This document shows positions 15,201-28,639 of a stretch of DNA of 64,000 bases, piece after piece. Source of the DNA: Moringa oleifera (Eukaryota; Streptophyta; Magnoliopsida; Brassicales; Moringaceae); NCBI GenBank assembly GCA_021397835.1, contig JAJFZO010000447.1, positions 1,860,001-1,924,000 of the forward strand, written 5' to 3'. A program made the position numbers and the translations under genes. The notes below the pieces were generated by a model. That model saw only the letters and a program-made list of their open reading frames with translations. It was not told where the DNA came from and made no database searches. Numbering within the stretch: the first letter of the stretch is position 1; the number at the start of each line of letters is the position of its first letter.

Positions 15201-18200
15201 TTGAGGGACTCCTTAAGTCTCTACTCTCACAAATCTATCCAAGGGGCTCAAGTCTCTACTCTAATGGAGATATCAGCGATACTCCTTATTTTTTGCTCTA
15301 GCAGAGCTATCCTAAGGATTCCTAAGGTCTCTGCTCTAAGGGAGCTTCTCAAGGGTTCCTCAAGTTTTTGTTTCTAGGCAGCTAGCCAAGAGACACCTCA
15401 AGTTTATGCTTTAAGGAAAGCATCTGAGAGAGTCTTTGGGTCTTTGCTCTAATGGAGCTATCTGAAGGGTTCCTCGGATCTTTGCTCTAAAGGAGCTAAG
15501 GCTTGAGTTTTGCTCGAACAGAGCTATATGAGAGACTTGTCCGATCATTGCTCTCAGCTTTTCATAACATATTACACATGGAGCTACTCAGAGCAAAGAC
15601 CTTCAAATCTTGACACTTTATTGCTTAATACAAAGAAAACCAACTGTAAAGTCTCTTTAGCAGCTCAAAATTGGATCCGCAATAGGTCCCGCTCATCGAG
15701 TTTTTTTGGGAGCTCCAAACTTTAGAATGAACCCAAACGAAATCAATCATTGGGATCATGTTATTTTTACTTAAAAGAGCATCTTGTATCATGTTAATAA
15801 TCATTTGTAGATTATGCAGAAAATAAAAACAGCAAATTTGTAAAACATGAAAAGCCCAAATCTAACGTCAAAGGCCTAAGTTCTACACCCTAGGTCATGA
15901 ACAAAGATGCATTACCGGAGATAACCCCTCGATACTAAGGCAAAATTCCAACTCCTCTAATCAGAGGATTAGACCACACGGAAGAGAAATTTTGGGGGAA
16001 AAGCAACTGAAAGGATAAAAGGTCGAGGAAACCAGGGAAGCAGGGTTTTCACTTCAGCTACTCTCAAAGAGATGTTGAAATAAGAACAAAATTGCCATTA
16101 TCAAAACTATTCTTATTTTTTACTGATGAATCAGTCAAAAACTTGGGCCATTCAAATTTAGTTATTTTAAGGCATTCCAAGTCACATATAAAGGAGAGAA
16201 TCTCAAAAAACAAACCAAAAGAAAAGAAGGAAGGTGAGGATCAAATAATATGACAAAGATGCTCTCCTACTTACAGGAATGATTTCTAGGTTGTTTTCCA
16301 AGGCCAAATAAACATTAGCCAGAGTTTGCGCTTCCACTCCCTACAACAGTATAAGCACGATGCATTAATGCCACCAGTAATGATAGCAGAGTACCTTATA
16401 AAGCATCAACGCTAGACACTTTCAATTGCATTACTATTACAATAGAAAAACTTTTAAAAAGAGAAGAACACAGCTAAGAAACATAACATGTCAAAGGGTA
16501 TAAATATAAATTGAAAAGACAGAAAATAATTAATTAGATGAAGATTCACCTGAGAAGCATCCACGACAAGGAGAGCACCTTCACATGCAGCAAGGGAACG
16601 AGAAACCTAGGCATAAACAAAAAAGCACACATGAATTCAAGATACTTGTTGAAAGGCAGTTATATGCACCAGCATTTTTCTGAAGTTATCAGCGCTGTTT
16701 GATTTCCATAAACAAAAAAGGAAAAAGAATATGAGTAGTATATGGTCTCTCATTTATTCTTTTAAATAAACCAGGAAAAAAAAAATCAAATTGGAGGATG
16801 TTTTGCAGCGATTATTTAAAACATTCAAATTAAATAGAAACTTTAAAACTATGAAAATACATACAGCTGAAAATGTTGATTCTTGAAACTCCAGAAGTAA
16901 AATGTAATTGTTTATCACAAAAAGAGCAATTGAAGTGGTAGTAAAGCATAGGGTGGTATGGTAACAGTAGAACATTATAGACATGGTGGCGGTAACAGCA
17001 GATGAACAAGCAGCAGTAATGGCAGAACTACCCCAGGAATGCAATAATGGCAATATTTAAGGGGGTGATAGCAGAATCCAAATAATTATAATGGAGCCAA
17101 GGTGGCAGCATTGCTGTGGCAGCCAAAGTGAAAATGTAATACTATGGGAATTTGTACCAAAATCACATAGGTGGAATGGTAGGATGACTGGTAGCTGATC
17201 GTGACTAGAGTATCTGTCCAGTAATAAATATAGTTCAACATGAAGGTAAAGGTTCGAAACAAAAATAGCATGATGATAACTACTATTATGGCCTATGGTT
17301 GATCAATGATGCTGGTGGCAGCAGTAGTAAAGATTTCAGCTTTAGGAAACAGATGAGTGAGCAGCATATTGCGACAAAGGGTGGTGGCTTAAAGGATTCC
17401 TAACTCTTTGAAAATGTGTTGGAACAATTTTTCATTCTTCCACCCTTGAAATTTCTGAAAAATTCGAAACGATGTTCCCTGCCTTAGGCACATCATTTTC
17501 ATTACTTTGTAGCCCTCTCCCCCCCCCCCCCTAAAAAAAAAAAGTTATTTTTCCACTGTTCAAATTACAAATATTTTTTTAAAACAAACAAAAATTTTCA
17601 AATTCTAACATGCAATATTAATGCCATAAAAGAATTTCTGGGGAGCTGGTGTTTTACAATTGGCTCTAAGGTGCTTCATATATCATTATTGAAGTTATAA
17701 ATTTGATATTCAACCATGAATTCTTAACCAACAACTAACAACTTTGTAATCCATAACAAGAATTTGTGTTCCATAACACAAATAATATTGTAGAAGAGCT
17801 CAATCAGTTGCATGCCATGAGATTTGTCAACTCAAAAATGAAAAATGAGTGAAAGAACACAAGAGTTGCAACATCAAAGAAAGCAAGCATTCAATGTGTC
17901 AGCATTCAATGAATTAATCTTTATGTCACATACCTCATAAGAGAAATCTACATGACCTGGAGTATCTATCAAATTCAAGCAATACGGTTCATCTTCGAAC
18001 ATGTAGCGCATTCGAGCCGCCTGTCATAGAGAACAAATGAAAATTAATTGCTCCTTCAAACACCGGGAACCTATCATGATCCCCAAATAAGAAAGAAATC
18101 CCTCCTAGTAAAAAGTTCTTAATCAAAAGCGATAGAAGGCTTAGAACAGTGATTTTGATTTTTCCTGACCATTTCATCACATACATGTTGTTGTTCTACA

Positions 18201-20954
18201 AGTTATTGAGTCATTATTTTTCATGAAATGAGCTACTTCATTTCAAAATCTTATGTATCTTTTATTTGTTAGCTTTATTGCCAAAATCTCACCTTTGTTA
18301 AGTCCAACACAAAGCACAAGACAGTTTTGCATTATTCATTTACTCATAAAGACCCTCAAGCAAGTTGCATGCCCATCCACCAATTGTTTCTTTACTCATT
18401 TTTTATTTTTTATTCATTTTCTTATTTAACTATGACAGAAATATAAGAAAGTGAAATGAGATCATGCATCATGAGTAGGACTATTTCTCCTACAAGTGAT
18501 AAGATCAAAAGATTAATCACAGCTCTTCAATTTTTCAGAGATATTTGGCTTCTAGTCTTGGATAGGAATTCATTAAAGGAAGGCCAAGAATTTCAATGAT
18601 CCTTAAAGAAATTTAAATCATATCATGTGGTCCATGCATTACAAAGCATTGTTTCCTCAGCTCTATTTACAGTATATCCCAATCATAACTATTTCGAACA
18701 AGTGCCACATCTAGTTGGTCTGACCTTGTCCTCCCATTTGATGGTTATGAACATCTTGAAGACCTTCCATTGATGCAGAGAACAGATTTCTAGCTGGGTA
18801 AATACACCCTCGAACCATCCATTCAAGAACATTCCAAAATAATCAATGTTGACTTGCACTTTTTGTCCTTTTTCCCCTCTGACATTACGTCTCTCATTAG
18901 CTTAAGTTACCTTTTTTCTGATTAGAAAAAAAAATTAAATCTTAAGTTACCTATTGAAGGTAAGGAGCTCTCTTCTCTTATTGTCTTACCCATCTCACGT
19001 TACCTTAGCCCACCATACGGTTAGCAATCTCCACTCCAATAATTTCTAGTTATCTCTTCTTACTAACAAATAATGATAAGAAAGTATCTGTTTCTATCAT
19101 CGTACTTCACCTCTCAAGCTCTTAGTCCACTTACTTTACCTCCCTATTGTAAGGTAGTTAAAATTTTCATCATTTTTACATATCTCACAAGAGTGAGAAA
19201 GTTCCTAATCCATCGTTTTATCTTATATTACCTTCACTCAGCATCTTTACAGAGGACTTACCAGGCTGATTAGGAAGTGCAAAAGCTTGAGCAATATTGT
19301 TGGTAAACATTGTTTAAGAAGCATCTCAAGTCTAGCTACAAAAAACTGTTAGGATATCTAGCCTCCCTGCAACAGATACAGAATGTTAAATTTGCAGCGG
19401 TAAATTATATGTCTATAACTTGCCATAACAAACAGAGGTTGTTATTTTAGTTGATGCAGCACGTGGGCTTCGCCATCTCTCCTTAACCAGGCTGCATGAC
19501 CACAACAACCTTAAACACCACATAAGGACTATAATCTAGCTACTTCCATGCTTTTGTTTGATACCATAACAAAGCAGAAGGACATAGTTGGTATCTTTGC
19601 AGTCATTTGAGCTTCCAATAAACAATCAAAAGACTTTCATATAGGCTTTTTATTTCGCTCCCTTCCAAATTCCTAGAATTTGGTTCACTTACTTCATATG
19701 CTATTTTAAAGACCTCCTTTCTAGATAGACATTCCAGTTTGACACAGAAACTTTTGGGTCTTTTTTCTTTTTCTTGATAAGTAAACATTTTAGAGGTAAG
19801 TGAAAAACTAAATGGGTCCAAACCCACAGTGATTTCAAGAAAACCATTTTCATCTCCTGAATGATCAACTAGACCCCTTTATATGCACAACACTCACTGA
19901 CTACAATTCTCACTCAAACAATTCTATCTCTAAAACCCTCTCTCTGCAGTTTCTCTTTCTACAGCTCTCTCTCCCTCTCTATCATTCTCTGTGTAAACTC
20001 TAATTTTTCTGAATGTATCGCTTCACAAAGCACCCTTTCCAAGATATTAATGACAGTCTTGCCACTCTTAGGCTCATTATGTTAGGCTCATTATGAAACA
20101 ATTTTCACCCTGGAAGACTTTCAAGGCAAGGAGATAGATTCAAGTCAGGTTCCTCTTGATGGAACTTTACATTTGAACAGAATAGAGCAACAGCCACGCA
20201 AGAAAGAATATTGCATATCATTGATCAAAATTGGTTCAAATTATTTAAGAGCACCACTACTTCAACAGAGATAACCATGGTTTGTTAAGGACAGAAGAAA
20301 AAAAGGTTTAGCAAACTGTGAAAGGAAGAAAGGACTCACAAGCTGACCCATATGCAATCAACATGAACTATTATGAAGAAAGTATAAAGCATGACGAAAC
20401 GGGAAACCTGTAGCTTGATTGTGATGCCTCTTTCTCTCTCCAAATCCATGTTATCCAGAAATTGCTCCTTCATTTCTCGCTTCTCTACAGTACCGGTCAT
20501 TTGAAGCAATTTGTCCGCTAACGTTGACTTTCCATGATCAATATGCGCTATAATGCAAAAATTCCTGATATTTGAAATGGGAACCTGCAAGTCCAAAAGC
20601 AGAAGAACAACTCTCATCCAATCCCCACAACAAAGAGTTAACTAAAAAGAAACATCGACTCTAGGCATGAACAAAACGTGAAAAACGACTTGCTTTCAAT
20701 AGACGGTCTTGGCCAACTCGAGTAGCAACTTCGACGTCCGACAGGCGTTGGGCTTGCGTCCCTGCAATATGGCAAAAGACACCAAACGCCAGTCGAAGCC
20801 TGAGCGTTGTGTTTGTAGTGCGAGGATGAGATGAGAGGGAAAGCTTGGACAGACGGTGTGTCGCGGAGGGAAAGAGTGCAGAGCCGCGCGAGTTCGGCAG
20901 TGGAGAATTTTTGGATAAGAGGAACTTCAGAGGAGAGAGGTCCCCTGTAGCCAT
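1690..20954 (-). CDS. LEPA: Translation factor EF4/LepA (GUF1 homolog), chloroplastic; 22 coding exons
   Basis: Ribosome-associated GTPase of the LepA/EF4 family, which acts on stalled or mistranslocated ribosomes; the plant cpLepA works in the chloroplast. Coding exons, in gene order: 20694-20954, 20408-20584, 17934-18020, 16550-16606, 16275-16340, 12817-12879, 12308-12352, 12084-12184, 10529-10625, 10026-10097, 8242-8396, 8081-8138, 6764-6844, about 6518-6603 (one base unsettled in my reading), 6191-6262, 5958-6092, 5754-5827, 5254-5341, 4446-4523, 3905-3980, 2253-2293, 1690-1785. Joined they give about 688 aa with no family segment missing. Exon 1 (87 aa) is Ser/Thr/Arg-rich and starts MA, like a transit peptide. 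Exon 2 carries the P-loop AHIDHGKST and switch [10 protein letters not shown]; exon 3 carries DTPGHVDF (G3); exon 6 carries [10 protein letters not shown] (G4). LepA-specific C-terminal phrases include [37 protein letters not shown] and the ending [17 protein letters not shown]. Intron 1 has a GC donor. The 3.4-kb intron at 12880-16274 holds a minisatellite. UTRs were not determined. Confidence 0.95.
4245..4307. repeat. 63-base G homopolymer in a LEPA intron
   Basis: An unbroken run of about 63 G on the plus strand (C on the transcribed LEPA pre-mRNA strand). It lies in the intron between exons 3905-3980 and 4446-4523, flanked by gggaagaggg and ggtggtcggtg. Runs this long are rare in plant genomes. 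It could form G-quadruplexes or be a sequencing or assembly artefact. Confidence 0.9.
9170..9209. repeat. AT dinucleotide microsatellite
   Basis: Alternating T and A with one or two interruptions, inside the LEPA intron between exons 8242-8396 and 10026-10097. Ordinary intronic microsatellite. Confidence 0.85.
15128..15545. repeat. 38-bp minisatellite, about 11 diverged units, in a LEPA intron
   Basis: The phrase tctttgctctaa.ggagct followed by ctgaggg.ttcctcagg recurs about every 38 bases, with unit starts near 15141, 15180, 15218, 15253, 15291, 15328, 15365, 15402, 15441, 15479 and 15510. A single unit-like piece in opposite orientation (agagcaaagacc) follows near 15590. Units differ by several substitutions each, so the array is old. 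It is much more GC-rich than the surrounding intron and lies in the 3.4-kb LEPA intron. Confidence 0.85.
20585..20693 (-). other. LEPA intron 1 with GC-AG splice border
   Basis: Reading the minus strand, exon 1 must end after the codons for DRLLK and exon 2 begins VPISNIRNF to match the family. The only junction that keeps this frame uses the donor AAA|gcaagt and the acceptor ttgcag. A GT two bases further on would break the frame. The intron is 109 bases, and exon 1 from ATG 20954 to 20694 is exactly 87 codons. Confidence 0.8.
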
Positions 20955-22039
20955 TTTGACTTAAGACTTGCTGGCTCTGCACTCCTTTGTTTAAACTTGG
21001 TTTAAATGGGGCTGCGTTCAGCTCTTCTTTTTGAGCCACAAGCAAGCACGGGATCGTGTAACGGCCACTACTCATTAGTAACAAGTGGACTCTTGTGTCC
21101 CAGCTCACACGGCTCATCTAATGTTACTACTAGTTTTTTTTTTTTTTAAGTATATACCATTCAAAATTTTAATTTAAATTTTTTAATTAAATTTTAATTT
21201 TTAAAATATATTCAAATAATTTAATTATTTTAGTTTTATCTAAATTAAACTTTCCATTTAAATAAGTTATACGTTTGCAATATTTTCATTTAATGAAAGG
21301 AAAAACTTGCATAGCAAGAAAACACAAAGCTAAACAACAACACTTAAATATTATTAATTTTTCCTAATTGAGTATCTTTGATTCCGTTTGCAATACTTTT
21401 CTCTTTTGTTTTGCCGTTGCTCAAAATTGACAGTTTTGATTATCAAATTTACAATAAAAAGATTTCTTATTTTACTTCTTTTATAGTATTTCTTTTTAGT
21501 GTCTGATATTATTGGGTACTATCGATATTAACATTGGGAGTATTAGTATTTTTCATAGTGATAATAGAATTGTCAATTGTCATTATCTAGTTATTGGTCT
21601 TGTATGATTGACTCGATATCACTACATAGCACAAAGTAATTAGGATTTAAAAATGACATTTTCAAAAAGTATGTTCATAGTTAGTTTTTTATCAAATTGA
21701 AATTTTCATTTCCTTGGGTTATTTGAGTTTTTTAATGGTTTGGTATAGTCAAAATAATCGCATGAGTTATTTTAAGAATATATTTTTGTGCTTGCTTTAA
21801 TTAATGAGTAACTTTGGTTTTCACAATAGATATTGGATGGGCAATGACATTACGAAGTTAGTAACTTTTATAACATACTAGACCACATGTTTGTCTTATT
21901 ATAATTTATATGTATTTTATGTGTATGAATTATAAATTATATGCATAAAATGCTTTGATGTATGGGTTTTGTAAGTTTGCATGTATTATCAACTGTACAT
22001 TATTCTTATGTCTAAATCATATTTATGTTTTATTTATTT
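20955..22039. other. 5' flank of LEPA and AT-rich intergenic DNA
   Basis: Bases 20955-21120 are GC-richer and should hold the LEPA 5' UTR and core promoter, read leftward; I see no clear TATA box. From 21130 the sequence becomes strongly AT-rich with poly-T and poly-A steps and no gene. The MULE remnant begins at the right-hand end. Confidence 0.5.
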
Positions 22040-24820
22040 ATATGATTGTTGCAATGGTTTCATTTTACTTCACATGTCACTTACATTATAATGGACACTT
22101 TATTAATAATATTGATAGGAGTTACAGTTCAAATAAAGTGATCATATATGCTGATAATGATAGTGACAAATTATCACTGGTAAAATTAGAAGGAATATTG
22201 AAGGAAGACAAGGCTATTTGTAGTGGTAAATTCGTTTATGTTATAGTTGGACATACAATGTTAAATGGTGATACTGAACTTATAAACATGTTAAATATGA
22301 TGTTTAAAGCCACTAAAGACATTCAGATATATGTTGTGGAAATAGTTGGAATACAACATAGCATAAACCACACTACTTCTATTTTTATTGATCAACATGC
22401 TTTTAATTTTGAAGTAGAGGTTGAAAATATGGATGTTGATGTAAATATGAATGAAGATGATGGAAACTTCGTGAATAATGATTATAAGGTTGACATGAAG
22501 GAAGATGTTATGCATAGTATGAATCTTAAAATGCCTATGCATAACGTGGAGATGATTTTGCTAAGGTCGATAGACCTAAATTTGATGAGTTTGATATTGA
22601 TTACTTAGACGAGTTTTACACACCAACTAGATTTGATAAGGATGGTGAGGTCCAAAGTAAATGTGAATTCAATGCTAACACTGACTTGGCCAACCTATTA
22701 TTCAAAGTTTGTATTATATTTGAATCACTTGATAAGGTTAGGAAAGTAGTGATTAACTATGGGATTAAGGAAGGTTATGATCTAAAATTTAGTAAGAGTG
22801 AGGCTAATGTTGTGAGAATGGTATGTAGGAATAAATGTGGGTGGATTATTAGTCTCTTAGCTAGGAAAAACACAATCATTTATTGTTAAAACATACCACT
22901 AGATACATACTTGTAATAAATCATTTTACAACAAATTAATCACCACTAGACTAATTATAAATAAGTATATGAACTTATCTAGAAGGGAATCGAAGGTTAA
23001 GATAAGTTTTTTGATAGAGATAATACAAGTAGACTTGGTCTACGATGTATCAAAAGGTGTTTGCATTAGAGTAAGGCAAATAGCCATGTTAAAAAGATAT
23101 GAAACTAAATCACACTAGTATCAAAGGTTGAGAGACTACCATGAAGAAGCTAAAACACATAATCCAAATAGTTCATTGATTTTAAGTTTGGATAGGTTGA
23201 CTTCTACATCAAATTCTTTCTTTCAAAAGGTATGTAAGAGAGATTTTTGGAGGGATATAAACCTATTATCAGTGTGAAAGGAATGACATAAGGACAATTA
23301 TTAACCATAATAGGATGCAAAAAACAACACATATTGCATTGCATATGAAGTAGTTGATGCTGAGACTAAAGACAGTTGAACATTGTTTATTCAGTTGCTA
23401 TCAGCAAATATTAAGTCTATGTGGACTCATGGGCAGACGTTCATATATGATCAATAAAAGGTACATGTTTATTTTGCTTAAATTTTTACAATTGTTTACA
23501 AATGTGTAATTGACCAATAAAAAGGTATGCCTAATGTGCCTTTGCTAGGTGAGTTTAAATTTACTTAGATTGTATAATTGCTTTATATTGTGATTTTAAA
23601 GTACGATTATACATACATATATATATATATATTACCTTATGCTTTTTTTTTTCTTTCAAGCTTTTATTTATGTGGTCTCATCCATGGTTATCATGATTTA
23701 TCTATGAGTTTTTTCTTCTATACAAGAATTATACAATGGTATAGAAGATTTTATACTAGGAAAAGATTAAATCTTAGTATCATTTATTTGTTCATGATAT
23801 CAAATTTATTCTCTAGTAACAACACATTTATTTATTGCTTATGTTACAACTATATGTTTTTTGGTTAAATCCATATATATCATGTGTTTCTTGTCATTTT
23901 ATTCATTCAAGGACTAGTGCCTACATTTGAAAAAAATTATCTCTTCGATTTTGTGTCAGATATTTGTGGCAGTTTTCAAAAAATAATTCAAAGATAAGTT
24001 CCTGAAAAAGTTAAGATATTCTGTTATAAGGACCACAACATCCATTGAGTTCAACACCATTATGCATAGACTTAGAACTCTAGATACGAGGGTTTATGAG
24101 TGATTATCTAAGGAACCGGCCAAGTATTAGGCATACATTTAGGCAAACCTATGTGTGATAAGCTCTTAAACAATTTGTCTCAAATATTTAATGCATGTGC
24201 TATTAAGGTTAGGGACAAGCCGATTTTATCATTGTTAAAGGAGATAAGAAACTACTTGATTGAGAGGATCCATATTAAAAGGAATCAAATACAGAAGTGT
24301 GAAGGTCTGTTATTCTTTAAAATACAAAGTTCTTTAGAAGACGAAAAGGAGAAGTCTAGAGTATGGGTTCTTGTTTAGTCTAGAGGAATCAAATACTAAA
24401 TCAGATCATGTGAAGTAGTATGTAGTTGATTTAACTATATGAAGTTATAGTTGCAATAGGTGAGATCTCACTAGCATCCCATGCGCACATGTAGTTAGTA
24501 CAACTTATTACTAAAAATAAAGAACAAAGAATTATGTTGATACTTACTACCATAAAACCACATACCTTAAAGTTATTTTTACGTAATCAATCCCTATAAT
24601 GTCTCAAATTTGTGATCAAAAACTTAGTTAAACCCAATTTAGCCACCTTTTATTAGAAGGTACCTAGAAGATTTAGAAAATAAATTTTAAAAGAAAGACA
24701 TTAATGAAGTTACCTAAAATCAAAGTAAGATGTCAAAAAAGAATTATCATGTCATGTATAATCGATACAAAAAAATGGACATAATACTCTTTCATGTAGA
24801 GATTAAGTCAAATAAGTATG
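22040..24820 (+). pseudogene. Decayed MULE (Mutator-like) transposase
   Basis: Pieces of a plant Mutator-like transposase lie in the right order but with many stops and frame changes. At 22060-22330 is the N-terminal domain (HLHYNGHFINN, then LSLVKLEGILKED). At 22690-22860 is the MuDR DNA-binding domain (KVVINYGIKEGYDLKFSK, then VCRNKCGWII). At 23200-23430 is the start of the transposase core (GYKPI, then YEVVDAETKDS). At 24140-24330 comes CDKLLNNLSQIFNACAIKVR followed by PILSLLKEIRNYLIERI. At 24400-24560 is a SWIM-like zinc-finger remnant (DLTSIPCAHV, then NYVDTYY). No intact frame exceeds 217 aa. I did not find terminal inverted repeats. A long-dead insertion. Confidence 0.85.
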
Positions 24821-25268
24821 TTTAATCAATAATAAACTTACCATATCAATTTATTATAGAAAAAATGGTAAGGTAATGGGAATGGCACTGAAGCAGTATT
24901 CAGGGGTTCAGAGACCAATGTTGATACCCTAATAGGTAATTATTATATATAACTTACAGATATAAATACACTAACTTATATGTGTTCTTGTAGAGTGACA
25001 ACTAGTTAAATATAAGTAGTTTACATTCTATGACAATAGGTGACTGCATGTGCAATTGTTTTCAAAGTTTCTTTAGTTATTTCATTTTATACCTTAAATG
25101 TTGATATTGCTTAGCTTTTTCTTTAGGGACCACAGTTATTCAATAAGGCATTAACATTTGTTGGAGGGAAATTCACTATAAGGTGGCATAATAACTTCAC
25201 ATCGACAAATACAACAACTACTCAAAGTACATTCAACTTAAACTTTATCTTCTTCTTCTTTTTTTTTT

Positions 25269-25725
25269 AATTACATGAAGAAAACTTGCATTTTGCTTAC
25301 ACTATCAAATTGGAAACTAAAAAAAAAATTATGTCTATTTGAAATTTACATTTTTGTTAGATTCTTAATGTGAGACTTTACTTTATCATTTTTGTTACTA
25401 TTAATAATTTTATGGATTCGCGTGATATGTATTCGATTTTTATTTATATAATTACCCTAATGTCCTTTTAACTACTATCAAAAGCAATAAAATATTTTAC
25501 TTGTCCTAATAGTGTTTTGAAGGAGTATTTGGATAATTGTACAAATAAAAACTCAGATACACATTATTTATATGAGCAGAACTGTTAATATTAACGAAAA
25601 CTATAGAAAAAAGTCTTATATTGAGAATCTAACAAATACGTAAGTTTTTAATAGATCTTTTTTTTTTTTGGCAAGTCTCAATTTAAAACTATGAATAAAA
25701 TACATGTCCTATTCATGTAATTAAT
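25269..25725. mobile_element. MITE-like element, copy 1, with TIRs of about 110 bp
   Basis: The left arm (about 25269-25376) and the right arm (about 25612-25725) are imperfect reverse complements over their whole length. The tips are taattacatga and tcatgtaatta; the inner ends are ttttgttagattctt and gaatctaacaaatac. The core holds cgcgtgatatgtattcg and the palindrome gttaatattaac. No coding capacity. Length and structure fit a non-autonomous long-TIR DNA element. I could not define a target-site duplication. Confidence 0.65.
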
Positions 25726-26749
25726 CTTTTGTTTTTACTTGATTATGTTGTGTTTAACACTTTTTATAGGGTGTTTCAGTCACCTAAATATCCATGCCAC
25801 ATAGCTACACATGTCAATTATTTAACCATTTAGACCAATATCAATATCACCTAAATCATCACCTTAACTACTCAAGCCTTTTTTTCAATCACTTAGAGTA
25901 TCACCCTAAACACACATTATCCTATTTAACTCATTAAGACCCCAACAACTACCAAAGAAAAAGGCCCTAAGAATATCCAAAATAATAACATTAGTTCTTT
26001 TAGCTTTCAAAATATTAGCTCTAGCTTTCAAAACATCAACCCTAACCCCAACAACAATAATGCATCCACCATCATCTAGGACAACAACACCATCATCCAA
26101 GACAACAACACCTACAACAAAGACAATAACACTTGGTGGTATAAGGCTTAAAGATTTAAAATTGTTGTTATGAAAAAAAGAAAAGCATCTAGGTATTTTG
26201 GCTTAGCATTAAGATGATTTTTAGTTTGAAAATTACAATGGGAAAAAGGAATTGTACTGTAGTTTGGAATGTATTTGTGTTAGATTTTAACCAATGTTTT
26301 AAAACTTTAATAGATCACTAATAATTTGTATATTTAAGATTGGTGCAACTTCATTTTGAAATATACTTGTGTTGGATATTTTCAGGAATGTTATGGTGCA
26401 TTATTTTAAGTAATATAGAACATGTTGTTCATTTGTGCAAGGTACTATTTCTTTAAGTTAAGATTGATGCTTTTATTTTATTACTACCACTATTGTTAAA
26501 TGTATTTTGAGTTTACCCTGTATTCAAATACAATTAACCTTTTCAATCAAAATGTATTTAACCAAGAATCAATAAAGATTCAACCAAAATAAATTTAATA
26601 AAGAATAAACCAAAATATATTCAACCAAGAATCAATCAAAATTTAACCAAATTACATTCAATCAATAATAACCCAAAATACTCAGCCAAGATTGATAAGT
26701 CAAAAAAAAATATCATAATTAAATATTTAACTTTTGATAACAAACATAG

Positions 26750-26827
26750 CCTCAATAAACCATTTTTTGTTATGAAAACAACACAATGCCTTAATAAACC
26801 AATTTTTGTTATCAAAACGACACAATT
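26750..26827. repeat. 39-bp tandem duplication
   Basis: Two adjacent units both read cct(c/t)aataaacca.tttttgttat.aaaac.acacaat and differ at a few positions. No coding sense. Confidence 0.75.
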
Positions 26828-27410
26828 TACAATTATTGATAAGAAATTTATCAATAAACAAAATTACATGCAAACTCAAAAATCTTATTTATTTGAACCC
26901 TTGGTACAAGAAAACTTAAAAAACCTAGTTGTCCTATTCATCAAACTTAATGAAAATCTAAAGTATCTATTTCCATATGCATATGGTTATTTGTCTATTA
27001 AGCAAACTTAATTCATATTTACATAAAAGTTAGAATATATCCAACCTTAAAAACCCTATTGCCATCTCACAAATCTTAACACAAACAATTTATATAAGAA
27101 GTTTAGATACAATCATGGGTAAGTAATCATATCCACTTCCTATTAATCAAAATTAGATGCAATCTTATCGTGAAAAACTTAATTTAATTTAAATAAAATC
27201 GAAATTTTGTAGTATATTTAGATACATTTTGAAATTTAAAGTTTGATTGAAAAGAGAGAATAAAAGTCCAAATTTTAAATGGCACTTACCCTTTCTTCTA
27301 AGGTAAATGTCATTTTAAATTCTATCTTTCTTTATATTTTCAAGCAAATTTTGATTTTTAAAATGTTTTTAAATAAATATTGATTTATTAATTTATACAA
27401 ATTAAACTAT

Positions 27411-27900
27411 GGTATTAACAATTGCAAAGAATTAATGATATTTTTCTTATTGAAATAGTTTAAAAAATTACTCAAATAAATTTTATAATCAATTTCGATT
27501 TTATCTCTCAAATTTGAATAATTTTCGACAAATAAAGCTAGTTTTTACAATTTTTTAATTTTTTTGATATAAATTTTTAAAAAATATTTTCAATACCCAA
27601 AATGGTAGCTAATATTTCTTTGTATCTATAAAAAATGTTAAATCAAAATTAGACCTTGGTATTAACAATTACAAAATATTAATGGTATTTTATTGTTGAA
27701 ATACCTAAAAAATTACTCAAATAGATTGTGTAATTAATATTCATTTCATCTCTCAAATTTAAATAAATTTCGAATAATGAGCTAGTTTTTATAATTTTTT
27801 AATTTTTTTATGATTTAAATTTTTCAAAATATATTGTTAATTCTCAAAATGATATCTTAAATATTTTTTCATATCTATGAAAACATTTTAAATCAAATTG
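27411..27900. repeat. 247-bp AT-rich tandem repeat; member of a dispersed family
   Basis: Two adjacent units start with ggtattaacaatt (27411 and 27658) and share, in order, attactcaaata, tctcaaattt.aataa, gctagtttttataattttt, caatacccaaaatggtagct-like and tatctataaaaa phrases. Related single copies occur at about 28480-28650, 46340-46690 and 52440-52800. Confidence 0.65.
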
Positions 27901-28639
27901 TCAAAGATTTTTAATTTAAATATTTTTAATTTTTAAATTTTTAGGTAGGATTTAATTTGATTTAAACAGTAAAAGTTGAACAAGAGAGAGGAAAACCTAG
28001 ATTTCAAATAAATTTTCTTTTTTAAAAAATATTTTTACGTTAATTATCAAAATTTATTAATATATATTAATTAGATCAAATAAATAAATAAAATTTATTT
28101 TATTTTTATTATAAAACAACTATTGATTTCTTTTTTTCCTAAATAAAAATAAATTATTTCAAGAGAAAATTCTTAATGTTTTTATTACAATTGTCCTTAC
28201 TATCTGGAAATTGTTGCTACTAATTTCAAATTGTTTCTGACTTGACTTTGAAGCTTGGACAAATCAATGATTTTAATAATTTTTAATTTTAAGTTTTTGT
28301 ATTTGTCATTTTATTAAGACATACCATCATACCATTAATGAACAGATTCTAATGTTTTCAAAACAAAATTATGTATAATTGTAAATAAAAATAAAAAGTA
28401 AATATTAAATCAAATCTTGAAATTTACTCCTTAACTTTTAAAAAAACTCTAAACAAATCTTGATAAAGTTATTATATTAAAATTGAGCTTGGATTCAAAC
28501 GGTAGTAAAAATTAAGAATATTTTTATTATTAAAATATTTTTAAAATAATTTAACTAAATTTAAAATTTTATTTGGATGTATTTTTTAATTTTAAACAAT
28601 TTTTTATTTACTATTGTTTACAAAATTTTAGATGATTTA

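Noticed and set aside
15128..15545. CRISPR-like regular repeat
   Set aside because: The 38-bp units are contiguous and diverged with no unique spacers, and this is plant nuclear DNA; it is a minisatellite.
20638..21117. 159-aa minus-strand ORF over LEPA exon 1
   Set aside because: It overlaps the transit-peptide exon in another frame and does not join to the GTPase exons.
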